DNA of 48,478 bases from Lachnospiraceae bacterium UBA7054 (lineage in GTDB: Bacteria > Bacillota > Clostridia > Lachnospirales > Lachnospiraceae), in the NCBI GenBank assembly GCA_002492725.1, contig DLAF01000027.1:1-48478 (forward strand), in the 5' to 3' direction. The notes under the pieces are model-generated. The model saw only the letters and a program-made list of their open reading frames with translations, searched no databases and had not been told where the DNA came from. How positions within the stretch are numbered: the first letter of the stretch is position 1; each line of letters opens with the position of its first letter. The position numbers were made by a program, and so were the translations under genes. Shown here one piece after another: positions 1-8,217 of this stretch.

Positions 1-21
1 CGCAGAATATCCAATTCTGCG
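1..21. repeat. Perfect 7-bp hairpin at the left edge, upstream of the TnpB-like gene
   Basis: CGCAGAA (1-7) and TTCTGCG (15-21) are perfect reverse complements around a 7-base loop. There is no T-run after it, so it does not look like a terminator. IS200/IS605 elements carry short hairpins near their ends, and this could be a left-end remnant. That is inference, because the sequence further left is outside the window. Confidence 0.45.
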
Positions 22-68
22 AAATAACATTAAGTGCGTGTGGTTGAGGAGGAGTAAAGTACCGCTAT

Positions 69-1406
69 ATGCCGTCAAGTACCATATACAAGACCGTCCG
101 CCAATATAATAGCGAACGCATTCCGGAAGCGGATATGAGCAGACTTCAAGAGATTGCGAAAGATTATAGAGCGGTCAGGAATTATGTGTATCAGCGCTAT
201 GGCGGGATCAAGAGCCTGCCCAAGATTTACCCCGGCTACACAGTGCAGAATGAAATGACGGCGAGCGGCCTGCGAGCAAAGCTCGGCTTGCCGTCGGTAT
301 ATTTTTATCTGGCTGTATTTGACGCCTTGGGTGACATTAAAAAGCAATGGACGCAAACAAAAGGCAAAATTGAACAATGTATTCGGGAGAATGAAAACCT
401 GACATCGGAAGACAGGCACTATCTGCGATTTGTTATGAAGCAGAGCGATTGCTTTGAAGCGATCCTTCTGGGACAGGAAATACAGCTTGCTAAGGCTTGG
501 GAAAAGTCATTTTTGGAAGTGCAGACAGGTGTAGAGGAAAAACGCCTGAACCAATATCTGTGCAGACAGGTGCGCAGGCATTTGAAAAAACTGCACACGG
601 AAACAGACAATATTTTTTCGGTGTCAGAACGAGCTTACCGTTATGAGGATCATGGCATTTATCTTGCCGTTAAGGAAAAGAGAAAACGGATTTTTATACC
701 TCTGACGGATAATAACCGTTACACCAAACAGCTAACCGTTCAGCTTTTTCCCGAGGAAGGAAATATCGTTATTCATGCGCCGATAGAGAGACAGATCAGG
801 CAACATGAAGATTATCACAGAGAAATTGGGCTGGCGCTGGGAATCCGCACAATGTTCGTGACCGATGAAGGCAGAGCTTACGGGGAAAAGTACAGTGAAT
901 ATCAGTATGCTCTCTCAGAGTATGTCAGAGAAGGCAGCACTCGATATCGAAGAAATAAGCAAAAGAATCCCGGCAGAAAGAAATATACGGCAGGGAGGGA
1001 ACGGCTGGAGGCGGCATTGCATACTTACATTAATGCAGAGATCAATCGCATGTTGCGGACAGAAAGGCCGGCAGTGATTTATCTTCCGAAGCTGCCGCAA
1101 AGCTCTAAAGCCGGTATCAATAAAAAAATTAACAGTTCTGTCAATATGTGGCAGAAGGGTTATGTTAGAAACAGATTGCTTCAGAAATGCAGGGAGCAGT
1201 CCATTGCATTGATAGAAGTGTTTGGGAAAGATATCAGCAACGAATGCAGCCGGTGCGGTGCAGTCGGAGAGAAGGCGGATGGCATTTTTACCTGTAAAAC
1301 TTGCGGGGCCAAATATTCCGAGCGCGAAAACGCGGCAAAAAATGCGCTGAATAGAGGCCGAGACAGTGCAGGGCATTTTGTGAATGATATCGCTTTGCCC
1401 GAATAA
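69..1406 (+). CDS. TnpB/OrfB-like protein (IS200/IS605 family), RuvC active site apparently lost
   Basis: The 445-residue product has the TnpB layout: an N-terminal OrfB region, a split RuvC fold and a C-terminal zinc ribbon with CxxC pairs at 393/396 and 409/412. Canonical TnpB has three RuvC acids: Asp in a GIDLG-type motif, Glu in an IxxEDL-type motif, and Asp in DxNAA. Here the first motif reads GLALG (254-258) with Ala256 at the Asp position. The second reads VIYLPKLP (336-343) with no Glu. The last reads SERENAAKNAL (417-427) with Arg419 where Asp is expected. Fold and zinc site are therefore kept while the catalytic acids are gone. ATG 69 is the only start codon downstream of the in-frame TGA at 45-47; GAGGAGGAG lies about 14 bases upstream, an unusually long spacing. 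No tnpA is visible. It could be a decayed transposon gene or a nuclease-dead repressor of the TldR type. Family call firm; function unknown. Confidence 0.88.
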   Translation: MPSSTIYKTVRQYNSERIPEADMSRLQEIAKDYRAVRNYVYQRYGGIKSLPKIYPGYTVQNEMTASGLRAKLGLPSVYFYLAVFDALGDIKKQWTQTKGKIEQCIRENENLTSEDRHYLRFVMKQSDCFEAILLGQEIQLAKAWEKSFLEVQTGVEEKRLNQYLCRQVRRHLKKLHTETDNIFSVSERAYRYEDHGIYLAVKEKRKRIFIPLTDNNRYTKQLTVQLFPEEGNIVIHAPIERQIRQHEDYHREIGLALGIRTMFVTDEGRAYGEKYSEYQYALSEYVREGSTRYRRNKQKNPGRKKYTAGRERLEAALHTYINAEINRMLRTERPAVIYLPKLPQSSKAGINKKINSSVNMWQKGYVRNRLLQKCREQSIALIEVFGKDISNECSRCGAVGEKADGIFTCKTCGAKYSERENAAKNALNRGRDSAGHFVNDIALPE

Positions 1407-1439
1407 TATGCGGCAGATAAGGTTCATAAAGGAAGAATC

Positions 1440-1632
1440 CACAGATAAATGTCGTTACATGACGGCATTTTACCGAGAGGACTGTGAAGGACGCCTCATG
1501 ATATAAAAACAAGAACGGCATTAGAAGCCGGTGGAAGCCGGGTATTGGGTATGCCAGGACCCAGGGAACTCCTGAAAAGGAGACGTACCGGGAGCGAAGC
1601 GGAACCTCCGCATTACTCATGAGAGTAACCAA
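1440..1632 (+). ncRNA. Candidate omega/guide RNA scaffold of the TnpB-like gene
   Basis: This non-coding stretch directly follows the TnpB-like gene, where omega RNAs of IS605-type elements lie. It contains ordered RNA-like stems: TGGGT/ACCCA near 1545-1565, CTCCT-GAAA-AGGAG near 1570-1583 (perfect stem with a GAAA tetraloop), a GGGAGCGAAGCGGAACCTCC block near 1590-1609, and a final TTACTC-ATGA-GAGTAA hairpin at 1613-1628. The GGAGCGAAGCGG block followed by a terminal hairpin resembles right ends of clostridial TnpB elements as I remember them, which I cannot verify here. The guide would begin just 3' of the last hairpin, around 1629-1650. Exact RNA ends are inferred. Confidence 0.55.
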
Positions 1633-1637
1633 TATAC

Positions 1638-1652
1638 CTTATTTCAAATAAG
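1638..1652. repeat. 15-base perfect palindrome just after the scaffold
   Basis: CTTATTT-C-AAATAAG is a perfect 7-bp inverted repeat around a single C. It lies where a guide segment would be expected and 48 bases before the next gene. A weaker imperfect hairpin (GCAGC...GCTGC) follows at about 1655-1680. It could be a protein-binding site, an RNA hairpin, or chance within a coding remnant. Confidence 0.35.
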
Positions 1653-1699
1653 TCAGCAGCAACAGCAAATGTTCGCTGCGGAAAGGACGGCAATAGGCG

Positions 1700-3067
1700 G
1701 TGGAGCGATATAAGAAAAAGGATATGCTGCAGACAGTGGATACCCTGCTTCGCGCAAATGACGCCGTTGTAAAAAGTGCCGCCTCCAATCCGCAGGGCGC
1801 GTCCGAAGCTCTCATGCAGTGTCAGGAGTCCGCGATCACGCTGGGCAATGCCATAGAAACGTATGGAGAAAAGTATGCCCCGCTTGTGCGGATTTTGGAA
1901 GATTATTGTGAAAATCTTTATCAAATGAATGAGAATCTGCCTGACGAAGCCCTGCGGCGCAAAATGGCAAAGAAGATTCAGAAGCAGTTGACGAGCCTGC
2001 AAAACAGCCTTAAGTACGATTTGCCTGAAGATAAAAAGGAAGTCGTATTTCTTCCCTATAAGGCGTCCATGTGGGACAGCCTTGAGAGCGTGTGGAAGGC
2101 GGCGGATGCGGATCCTGACTGCAATGCCTATGTGATTCCCATTCCGTACTTTGATAAAAATCCGGACGGGAGTTTTAAAGAGGAGCATTACGAGGGGGAT
2201 CAGTATCCTAAAGATGTGCCGATTACCCGTTATGATGAATATGATTTGGCCGTGCGTCGTCCGGATGTTATTTATATTCATAATCCTTATGATGAGCATA
2301 ACCATGTGACCAGCGTACACCCTTATTTCTATTCCAAGAACCTGAGAAATTTTACGGATCAACTGGTATATATTCCTTATTTTATTTTGACAGAGATAGC
2401 ACCGGACAATCAAGCATCAATTGATCAGATGAAACATTTCTGTTTTGTTCCGGGGACGATCTACGCGGATCAGGTGATCGTGCAGTCCGAAGCCATGAGA
2501 CAGATTTATATCAATGAATATAGAAAGGCAGCAAAAGAGGCTGGTCTGGGCGGTGAGCATACAGACAGGAAGTTTTTGGAAAAGAAGTTTCTGGGGACGG
2601 GATCGCCGAAGATCGATAAGCTGCTGAATACAAAGAAGGAAGATGTGGAGATCCCGGAGAAGTGGCTTAAGGTAATTGAAAAGCCGAACGGGAGTTGGAA
2701 GAAAATTGTTTTTTACAATACCAGTGTGGGTGCGCTGCTTCATCACGATGAAAAGATGCTGCGAAAGATGGAAGCTGTGTTTGAAGTATTTAAAGAAAAC
2801 AAGGATGATGTGGCGTTGCTTTGGAGACCGCATCCGCTGATCAAGGCGACCATTGAGAGTATGAGGCCGCAGTTGTGGGAGGAGTATAGAAAAATCCGGG
2901 ATAGATACATAGAAGAAGGCTGGGGGATTTATGATGATACGGCGGATATTGACAGGGCAGTAATACTTTCTGATGCGTATTATGGGGATCAGAGTTCTGT
3001 GGTGGAATTATGCCGGGAGAAGGGGATGCCGGTGATGGTGCAGAATGTGGATATAGGAATTGCATAA
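1700..3067 (+). CDS. CDP-glycerol glycerophosphotransferase-like protein, start uncertain
   Basis: The 455-residue soluble product has a helical N-terminal region (about 1-110) and a C-terminal GT-B-like part. It ends in a block around SDAYYGDQSSVVELC (about 423-437), which resembles the donor-binding end of CDP-glycerol:poly(glycerophosphate) glycerophosphotransferases. Such enzymes transfer polyol phosphate from a CDP-polyol to a growing glycan or teichoic acid; the acceptor here is unknown. No signal peptide or membrane segment is seen. The start is poor: GTG 1700 is the only early start in frame, AAAGGA lies 12 bases upstream, and an in-frame TAG sits at 1694-1696. A second frame upstream (1576-1714) is open and runs straight into this gene if one base is gained or lost near 1700, so the true N-terminus may be truncated or frameshifted. 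CDP-polyol could come from the tarI/tarJ-like genes at 28436-30237. Confidence 0.7.
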   Translation: MERYKKKDMLQTVDTLLRANDAVVKSAASNPQGASEALMQCQESAITLGNAIETYGEKYAPLVRILEDYCENLYQMNENLPDEALRRKMAKKIQKQLTSLQNSLKYDLPEDKKEVVFLPYKASMWDSLESVWKAADADPDCNAYVIPIPYFDKNPDGSFKEEHYEGDQYPKDVPITRYDEYDLAVRRPDVIYIHNPYDEHNHVTSVHPYFYSKNLRNFTDQLVYIPYFILTEIAPDNQASIDQMKHFCFVPGTIYADQVIVQSEAMRQIYINEYRKAAKEAGLGGEHTDRKFLEKKFLGTGSPKIDKLLNTKKEDVEIPEKWLKVIEKPNGSWKKIVFYNTSVGALLHHDEKMLRKMEAVFEVFKENKDDVALLWRPHPLIKATIESMRPQLWEEYRKIRDRYIEEGWGIYDDTADIDRAVILSDAYYGDQSSVVELCREKGMPVMVQNVDIGIA

Positions 3068-3140
3068 GCAACACAATTATTATAGTGATATGATGAGTTT
3101 CACAATCGCTTGAAAAGTTCTTATAAAGAGGGGTTACAGA

Positions 3141-4256
3141 ATGAGTGAAAGAATCCTTGTGACGCGATCCTCCATGCCACCATATGAGGAATACATAGAA
3201 GCAATCAGACCATTATGGGATACCCATTGGCTGACCAATATGGGTATTTACCACCAGAAGTTGGAACGGGAACTCAGAGAGTATTTGGACGTTCACGAAC
3301 TTTCATTGATGGTAAACGGTCATATGGCGCTGGAGCTTGTAATACAGTCATTTGGTTTCCCACGGGATGCGGAGGTGATCACGACACCGTTTACATTTAT
3401 TTCTACCACTCATGCAATTGTGAGAAATCACTTAAAGCCGGTGTTCTGTGATGTAAAATCAAGTGACGGCACGATCGATGAAGAAAAGATAGAGGATTTG
3501 ATAACAGAACATACTGTGGCGATCGTACCGGTTCATGTGTACGGAAATGTCTGTAATATAGAAAGAATACAGGAAATAGCTGACAAATACAATCTGAAGG
3601 TGATTTATGATGCAGCTCATGCGTTTGGCGTGAAATATAAAGGAAAAGGAATTGGGAATTTCGGGGATGCGTCGGCGTTCAGTTTCCATGCCACAAAGGT
3701 TTTCAATACGATTGAAGGCGGCGCAGTGGCATTTTCGGATCATAAGATATATGAAAAACTCTATAACCTCAAAAACTTTGGGATCCGGGGCGAGGAGCTG
3801 GTGACGGAAGTGGGAGCCAATGCAAAAATGAATGAGTTTGCGGCCATCATGGGGCTTTGCAACCTGAGACATTTAGATGGCGCCTTGGCAGGAAGAAAAG
3901 AAATATATGATTTTTACAGAGAAGAGATATCGCAGATAGAGGGGCTTTCCCTATTAGATGAAAATAGTGATGCGACAAAGAATTATGCGTATTTTCCAGT
4001 GGTGGTTAAAGATTGCTATGGGAGCAGCAGGGATGAAATCTTTGAAAGATTAAGGGAAAATAATATTTTTGCGAGGAAGTACTTCTATCCGCTGACAGCA
4101 GATCAGGCGTGCTTTAAGAATAAGTACAGGGATGCGGATATTAGCAATGCGAGAAAATTGTCAAAGCAAATTCTGATACTTCCCATGTATGAGGAGTTGG
4201 GGAGGGGGAATGCGGGGAAAATAGTTAGCCTTTTGAAGAAGAAAGGCGGCAGATAG
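3141..4256 (+). CDS. DegT/DnrJ/EryC1/StrS-family PLP-dependent sugar aminotransferase
   Basis: The 371-residue product has normal family length and motifs. The Schiff-base lysine is K186 in SFHATKVFNTIEGG, and the cofactor-ring Asp is D157 in IYDAAHAFG. These enzymes transfer an amino group, usually from glutamate, to a nucleotide-linked keto-sugar, giving an amino sugar for glycan synthesis in the cytoplasm. The start has an AGAGGGG ribosome binding site 8-10 bases upstream. The gene leads a run with the ATP-grasp ligase (4307), symporter (5498) and FkbM protein (6703). An amino sugar made here could be the acceptor for ligation by the ATP-grasp enzyme. The substrate cannot be read from the sequence, and no dehydratase that would make the keto-sugar is present. 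Confidence 0.92.
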   Translation: MSERILVTRSSMPPYEEYIEAIRPLWDTHWLTNMGIYHQKLERELREYLDVHELSLMVNGHMALELVIQSFGFPRDAEVITTPFTFISTTHAIVRNHLKPVFCDVKSSDGTIDEEKIEDLITEHTVAIVPVHVYGNVCNIERIQEIADKYNLKVIYDAAHAFGVKYKGKGIGNFGDASAFSFHATKVFNTIEGGAVAFSDHKIYEKLYNLKNFGIRGEELVTEVGANAKMNEFAAIMGLCNLRHLDGALAGRKEIYDFYREEISQIEGLSLLDENSDATKNYAYFPVVVKDCYGSSRDEIFERLRENNIFARKYFYPLTADQACFKNKYRDADISNARKLSKQILILPMYEELGRGNAGKIVSLLKKKGGR

Positions 4257-4306
4257 GAATGAAAGCTCGAATTGCAGACAACTTATGGAAATAAGGGGGA
4301 AATATT

Positions 4307-5485
4307 TTGGATAGGATACTAATGCTAGGGGGTGCGAGATCACAAATTCCTGTTATCAAAAGAGCGAAAGAATTGGGGTTATATGTAATTACCTGTGATA
4401 ATGTGCCAAACAATCCCGGCCATGCCTTTTCTGATGAATATTACAATGTCAGCACAGTGGAAATGGAGGAAGTGCTAAGAATTGCCGAGAAAAGCAAGAT
4501 TGATGGCATTATTGCATACGCGTCCGATCCCGCGGCGATGACGTGCGCATACGTGAGCGATAGACTGGGCCTGCCGGGGAGTTCTTTGGAATCGGTACAA
4601 TTATTATCGAGAAAGGATATCTTCAGGAAATTTCAAAAAGAGAGAGGTTTCAATACGCCACGTTTCATTGTGGCTGAAAAATGGGAGGAATTGAAAGAGA
4701 TAGAAGAAAAAGTAGGATTTCCGTGTATGCTTAAGCCCGTCGATTCATCAGGAAGCAAAGGCGTAAGAAAAATAAATAATTATAAGGAATTGGAAACGTC
4801 ATTCCCGAATGCGGCGGCGTACTCAAGGTGCGGAAAAGTGATTGCGGAAGAGTATATTCCGACGCCCTATCATCAACTGCACGGGGACGGGGTTGTGGCG
4901 GATGGAAAATTAAAATTTATTGCATTGGGAGACCAACGGTTTTTTAACTCTGTGCCCATTGGTTCTTCTCTGCCCTCCAGTATCAATAGTAAATTGATGG
5001 AAAAGGCTGAAGTGGAAACGGAGAGGTTGATTGAACAAAGTGGATTTCTTTGTGGCGGTATTAATATTGAAGTTAGGGTAACTGCGGAAGGCGAAATTTA
5101 TATCATAGAGATTGGAGCGAGAAGCGGTGGAAATTATATTCCACAATTGATGCAGCTTTCGACCGGAGAAGATGTGATGAGTGCGGTATTAAATATCTCT
5201 ATGGGTATGCCGTACAAGATCGGGAAGCCCAAGCGGACAGGGTATTATTTTCAATATATCATAGGAGGAAGGGGCAGCGGGAGATTTCGCGAGTTATACG
5301 TAGACCCGTATATACGGGATAAAATCGTTGAATTATATGTCCATAAACAGCAGGGAGATTGGATTGAAACATATCAAAACAGTGGTGGTGTTGTAGGAGT
5401 GGCCATGATTCGATTCAGTGGCATGGAAGAAATGGAAACGGTCATTGAAAATATAGGAACTTATATACAAGTAATAGTTGATTAG
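4307..5485 (+). CDS. ATP-grasp ligase (carbamoyl-phosphate synthase/biotin carboxylase type)
   Basis: The 392-residue soluble product starts with a pre-ATP-grasp Rossmann-like domain (ILMLGG, about residues 4-9), followed by ATP-grasp motifs: PCMLKPVDSSGSKGV around 140-155, KVIAEEYIP around 185, and the metal-binding IIEIGARSGGNY around 275. ATP-grasp enzymes activate a carboxylate as an acyl phosphate and join it to an amine or thiol. The start is TTG with AAGGGGG 8 bases upstream. It sits between an aminotransferase and a dicarboxylate/amino acid symporter, so one reading is that it joins an imported acid to an amino sugar. That pairing is inference; the family call is firm. Confidence 0.88.
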   Translation: MDRILMLGGARSQIPVIKRAKELGLYVITCDNVPNNPGHAFSDEYYNVSTVEMEEVLRIAEKSKIDGIIAYASDPAAMTCAYVSDRLGLPGSSLESVQLLSRKDIFRKFQKERGFNTPRFIVAEKWEELKEIEEKVGFPCMLKPVDSSGSKGVRKINNYKELETSFPNAAAYSRCGKVIAEEYIPTPYHQLHGDGVVADGKLKFIALGDQRFFNSVPIGSSLPSSINSKLMEKAEVETERLIEQSGFLCGGINIEVRVTAEGEIYIIEIGARSGGNYIPQLMQLSTGEDVMSAVLNISMGMPYKIGKPKRTGYYFQYIIGGRGSGRFRELYVDPYIRDKIVELYVHKQQGDWIETYQNSGGVVGVAMIRFSGMEEMETVIENIGTYIQVIVD

Positions 5486-5497
5486 GAGGAAAGTAAG

Positions 5498-6706
5498 TTG
5501 GAAAAGACAAATAAAAATAGGTTGTCAATAATGATTTTAGGAGCTTTGCTGATTAGCATCATCATAGGTGTATGTCTGCAGAATCATCAGGATACGGCAC
5601 TGTTTTTTTCGCCGTTAGGAACAATCTATGTGAATCTGATCAAAATGATCATGGTTCCGTTGGTGTTTACCTCTTTGATTTTAGGAATATCCAGTATTTC
5701 CGATATGAAAAAGATTGGAAAAATGGGAATTTTAACAGTTGTTATTTTCCTGTGCACGACTGCATTTGCAGTGATTATCGGATTGATTCTTTCTAATATT
5801 TTTAAACCGGGAATAGGAATTTCTATAGAAGATTCGGCATATGAAGCGAAAGAATTTCCGAGTTTGATTGATAGTGTCGTTGGAATTTTCCCCAGTAATA
5901 TCATAGATGCCTTACTGAACGCCAATATGCTGCAGATTATATTTACGGCTATTGTAGTAGGAATCGCTTTGGTAAAGATTATGCCGAAGGGAAGGGTTTT
6001 GCATGAGGGAATAGAAGATTTATTTGAAGTTATGATTACAATTACCAATGGAGTTATGGAATTGACGCCTCTGGGCATTTTTGGGTTGATGATTCCAACG
6101 GTTGCACAAAACGGAATCGGCGTTTTGTTGCCACTGGGGAAATTGATTCTTGTATTTTATCTTGCCATCGTTATACATATTGGTATTGTTTATTGTCTGT
6201 CATTAAAGTGCTTTTCTGATTTTTCAATTACAGACTTTTTTAAAGGTATGTTCCCAGTGCAGGTTGTAGCTTTTGTGACATGCAGTTCTGCGGCGGCATT
6301 GCCGGTTTCTATAAAAAGTACGCAGGAAAAATTAGGTGTTTCAAAGGAAGTAAGCGGGTTTGTATTGCCGTTAGGTGCCACAATCAATATGGATGGTAAT
6401 GCGTTGTATCAGGGGATTGTAGCGTTATTTGTTGCGCAGGCATATGGGATTGAGATGAGCATAACAATGCAGCTCATGGTGATTTTAACCGGGACGTTGG
6501 CATCCATAGGAGCGGCGGGGGTGCCAGGGGCGGGTATGATCGTGCTAAGCACGGTTTTAATGTCTGTGGGCTTACCGGTGGATGGAATCGCATTGATTGC
6601 AGGAATTGACAGGATATTGGATATGGGAAGAACGTTGACCAATGTTACCGGCGATGCGGTGACTGCATGTATAGTGGAAAAAGCGGTGAATGGAGAAACG
6701 AAATGA
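5498..6706 (+). CDS. Dicarboxylate/amino acid:cation symporter (DAACS, GltP/DctA/SdcS type)
   Basis: The 402-residue integral membrane protein carries the hallmark motifs of the family: CSSAAALPVS (first re-entrant hairpin), GATINMDGNALYQG, ASIGAAGVPGAG (second hairpin), and DRILDMGRTLTNVTGDA with the substrate- and cation-binding Asp and Asn residues. It would import glutamate, aspartate or a C4-dicarboxylate with sodium or protons. It begins at TTG 5498 with a strong AGGAGGAAAG site and ends overlapping the next gene (ATGA), so it is translated with the island genes. A nutrient transporter inside a glycan island is unusual. It may feed the neighbouring ATP-grasp ligase or aminotransferase (inference). 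Confidence 0.93.
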   Translation: MEKTNKNRLSIMILGALLISIIIGVCLQNHQDTALFFSPLGTIYVNLIKMIMVPLVFTSLILGISSISDMKKIGKMGILTVVIFLCTTAFAVIIGLILSNIFKPGIGISIEDSAYEAKEFPSLIDSVVGIFPSNIIDALLNANMLQIIFTAIVVGIALVKIMPKGRVLHEGIEDLFEVMITITNGVMELTPLGIFGLMIPTVAQNGIGVLLPLGKLILVFYLAIVIHIGIVYCLSLKCFSDFSITDFFKGMFPVQVVAFVTCSSAAALPVSIKSTQEKLGVSKEVSGFVLPLGATINMDGNALYQGIVALFVAQAYGIEMSITMQLMVILTGTLASIGAAGVPGAGMIVLSTVLMSVGLPVDGIALIAGIDRILDMGRTLTNVTGDAVTACIVEKAVNGETK

Positions 6707-7794
6707 TAGAAGAACTGGAAATAGAAAAAGACAGAATGGCTCAGTGGCATAAGATTAAGAAGGACACAGCCCCGATTTTTATATGGGGAACGGGTTCTGT
6801 GGGGATAGGTGTTTATCGTTATTGCAGGGCATTTGAAATTTGTATTGAAGGTTTCTTTGTTGATTATAAAGAAAACACGGATACTGTTTTTGAGGGTCGA
6901 AATATTTTTACTATGGATGAGGTGTTGGACAAATACTCCGAATTTAGCGTAATCATTGGTCATTCGGAGTATGCGGAAGGAAAGAGAAGGCTGGAAAAAA
7001 TTGATAATGTGAAAAATATTTATTGGCTATCGAGTGTTTGTTGTGACATTTTTGATCCGATTTCCTTGGATTTTATAGAAAAGGAAGCTGGTCTTTTAGA
7101 TACCTTTTACGAAGAACTGCAGGATGCCAGATCAAAAAGCTGCCTGAAAAGCTATTTAGAGAGCAGAATCAACGACAACCCTGAATATATGCTGCCTTAT
7201 TTCCAACAGGGAGCAGGTTATTTTACGAATGATGTAATAAAGCTTAATGAGGATGAAACTTTACTGGATGTGGGTGCATGTTATGGAGAGGCAATATGGG
7301 CGTTTGCTAAGGCTGTAGATTATAAGTATCGATTGGTGATTGCTCTTGAGCCGGACGAAAATAATTATTCGACATTATTAAAAAATATAGAAGAGAGAAA
7401 TTTTGAAAATATTATAGCAAAACAGGTTTGCGCTTATAACAAAAATAAGAATGTGCGTTTTGAAGGGAGCCTGGAACGCGGCGGAATAAAAAACGAGAGT
7501 ATGGACTATAAAGTTTATCCGGCTGTAACGATTGATTCTCTTTGCAAAGAATTGAATGAAGAACATACAGTTTCAATTATTAAAATTAATTTTCCTTTTT
7601 CCGTGGACAAAGTTTTGGACGGGGCTGCTTCCATTTTGATAAGCAGGAAGCCAAAGCTGATTATCCGGGCAGGGTTTGATGAATATGTGTTGTTGCAAAC
7701 GTATTCGTTGATTAAGAGTATCAATTCAGAATATGAGTTGTATTTAAGGTATACTGTGGGGATTCCACAGGGGTTAACCCTTTTTGCTATTTAG
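6703..7794 (+). CDS. Rossmann-module protein with a degenerate FkbM methyltransferase domain
   Basis: The 363-residue product begins with a Rossmann-like module (about 24-110, FIWGTGSVG start). It continues as an FkbM-type SAM-dependent methyltransferase: the SAM motif is LLDVGACYGEA and the acidic strand end is ALEPD. FkbM enzymes usually O-methylate sugars or similar hydroxyls. The typical C-terminal IKxDVEGxE motif reads IKINFPFSVDKVLDGA here, so the Asp and the EG pair are changed; compare the intact copy in the 24119 gene. ATG 6703 overlaps the symporter stop as ATGA and has GGAGA 7 bases upstream, which is better than an in-frame start at 6667. Catalysis may be altered or lost. Confidence 0.82.
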   Translation: MIEELEIEKDRMAQWHKIKKDTAPIFIWGTGSVGIGVYRYCRAFEICIEGFFVDYKENTDTVFEGRNIFTMDEVLDKYSEFSVIIGHSEYAEGKRRLEKIDNVKNIYWLSSVCCDIFDPISLDFIEKEAGLLDTFYEELQDARSKSCLKSYLESRINDNPEYMLPYFQQGAGYFTNDVIKLNEDETLLDVGACYGEAIWAFAKAVDYKYRLVIALEPDENNYSTLLKNIEERNFENIIAKQVCAYNKNKNVRFEGSLERGGIKNESMDYKVYPAVTIDSLCKELNEEHTVSIIKINFPFSVDKVLDGAASILISRKPKLIIRAGFDEYVLLQTYSLIKSINSEYELYLRYTVGIPQGLTLFAI

Positions 7795-7885
7795 TCGTAT
7801 AACGGGAATGAAATTGACTTTATATATAGCTGAATGAGAAGTGGTGGAGGCGGCAGTTAGTATGGAAAGTCTAGTGCTTTTCTAA

Positions 7886-8110
7886 ATATGGAGGAGCTAT
7901 GTATATTTAACTGGTGCAGAACAGTTTTCCTACTTGAATATTTTATTACCTGAGTGCAAAGAAGTCCGAGCAATAATAAGAGGAAAGCAGTATTTTGATG
8001 TGGTTGATTCACGGCTGGATAAAGGTTATGTGGACGCAAGAATTTTTGACGGCGGAACGGTCTTGGATTTTTGCGCATGGAAAAAGGAAATTATGAAAAG
8101 TTATGTGTGA
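7886..8110 (+). pseudogene. Orphan coding remnant between the FkbM and beta-propeller-like genes
   Basis: The 423-base gap 7795-8217 has no intact gene. A 74-codon frame is open from 7886, just after a TAA, to TGA 8108-8110, and its translation looks protein-like (for example PECKEVRAIIRGKQYFDVVD), yet it has no ATG, GTG or TTG start in a plausible place. A good GGGAGAGGGAAAA site at 8175-8188 heads only a 10-codon frame (8189-8221) that ends on the next gene's start. I do not recognise the fragment; it reads as the decayed remains of an island gene. Confidence 0.4.
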
Positions 8111-8217
8111 CTATGTTTTCAAAAGAATGGAAACAGCAGGGACCAAGAATTTAGAGATTTTGAATAATGTGGTCTGGGAGAGGGAAAAATGCAAACGAAA
8201 GAATGGATAGTGAAAGT

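Noticed and set aside
69..1640. A complete active IS200/IS605 transposon
   Set aside because: No tnpA is present in the window, the TnpB active site is lost, and only one possible end hairpin can be seen.
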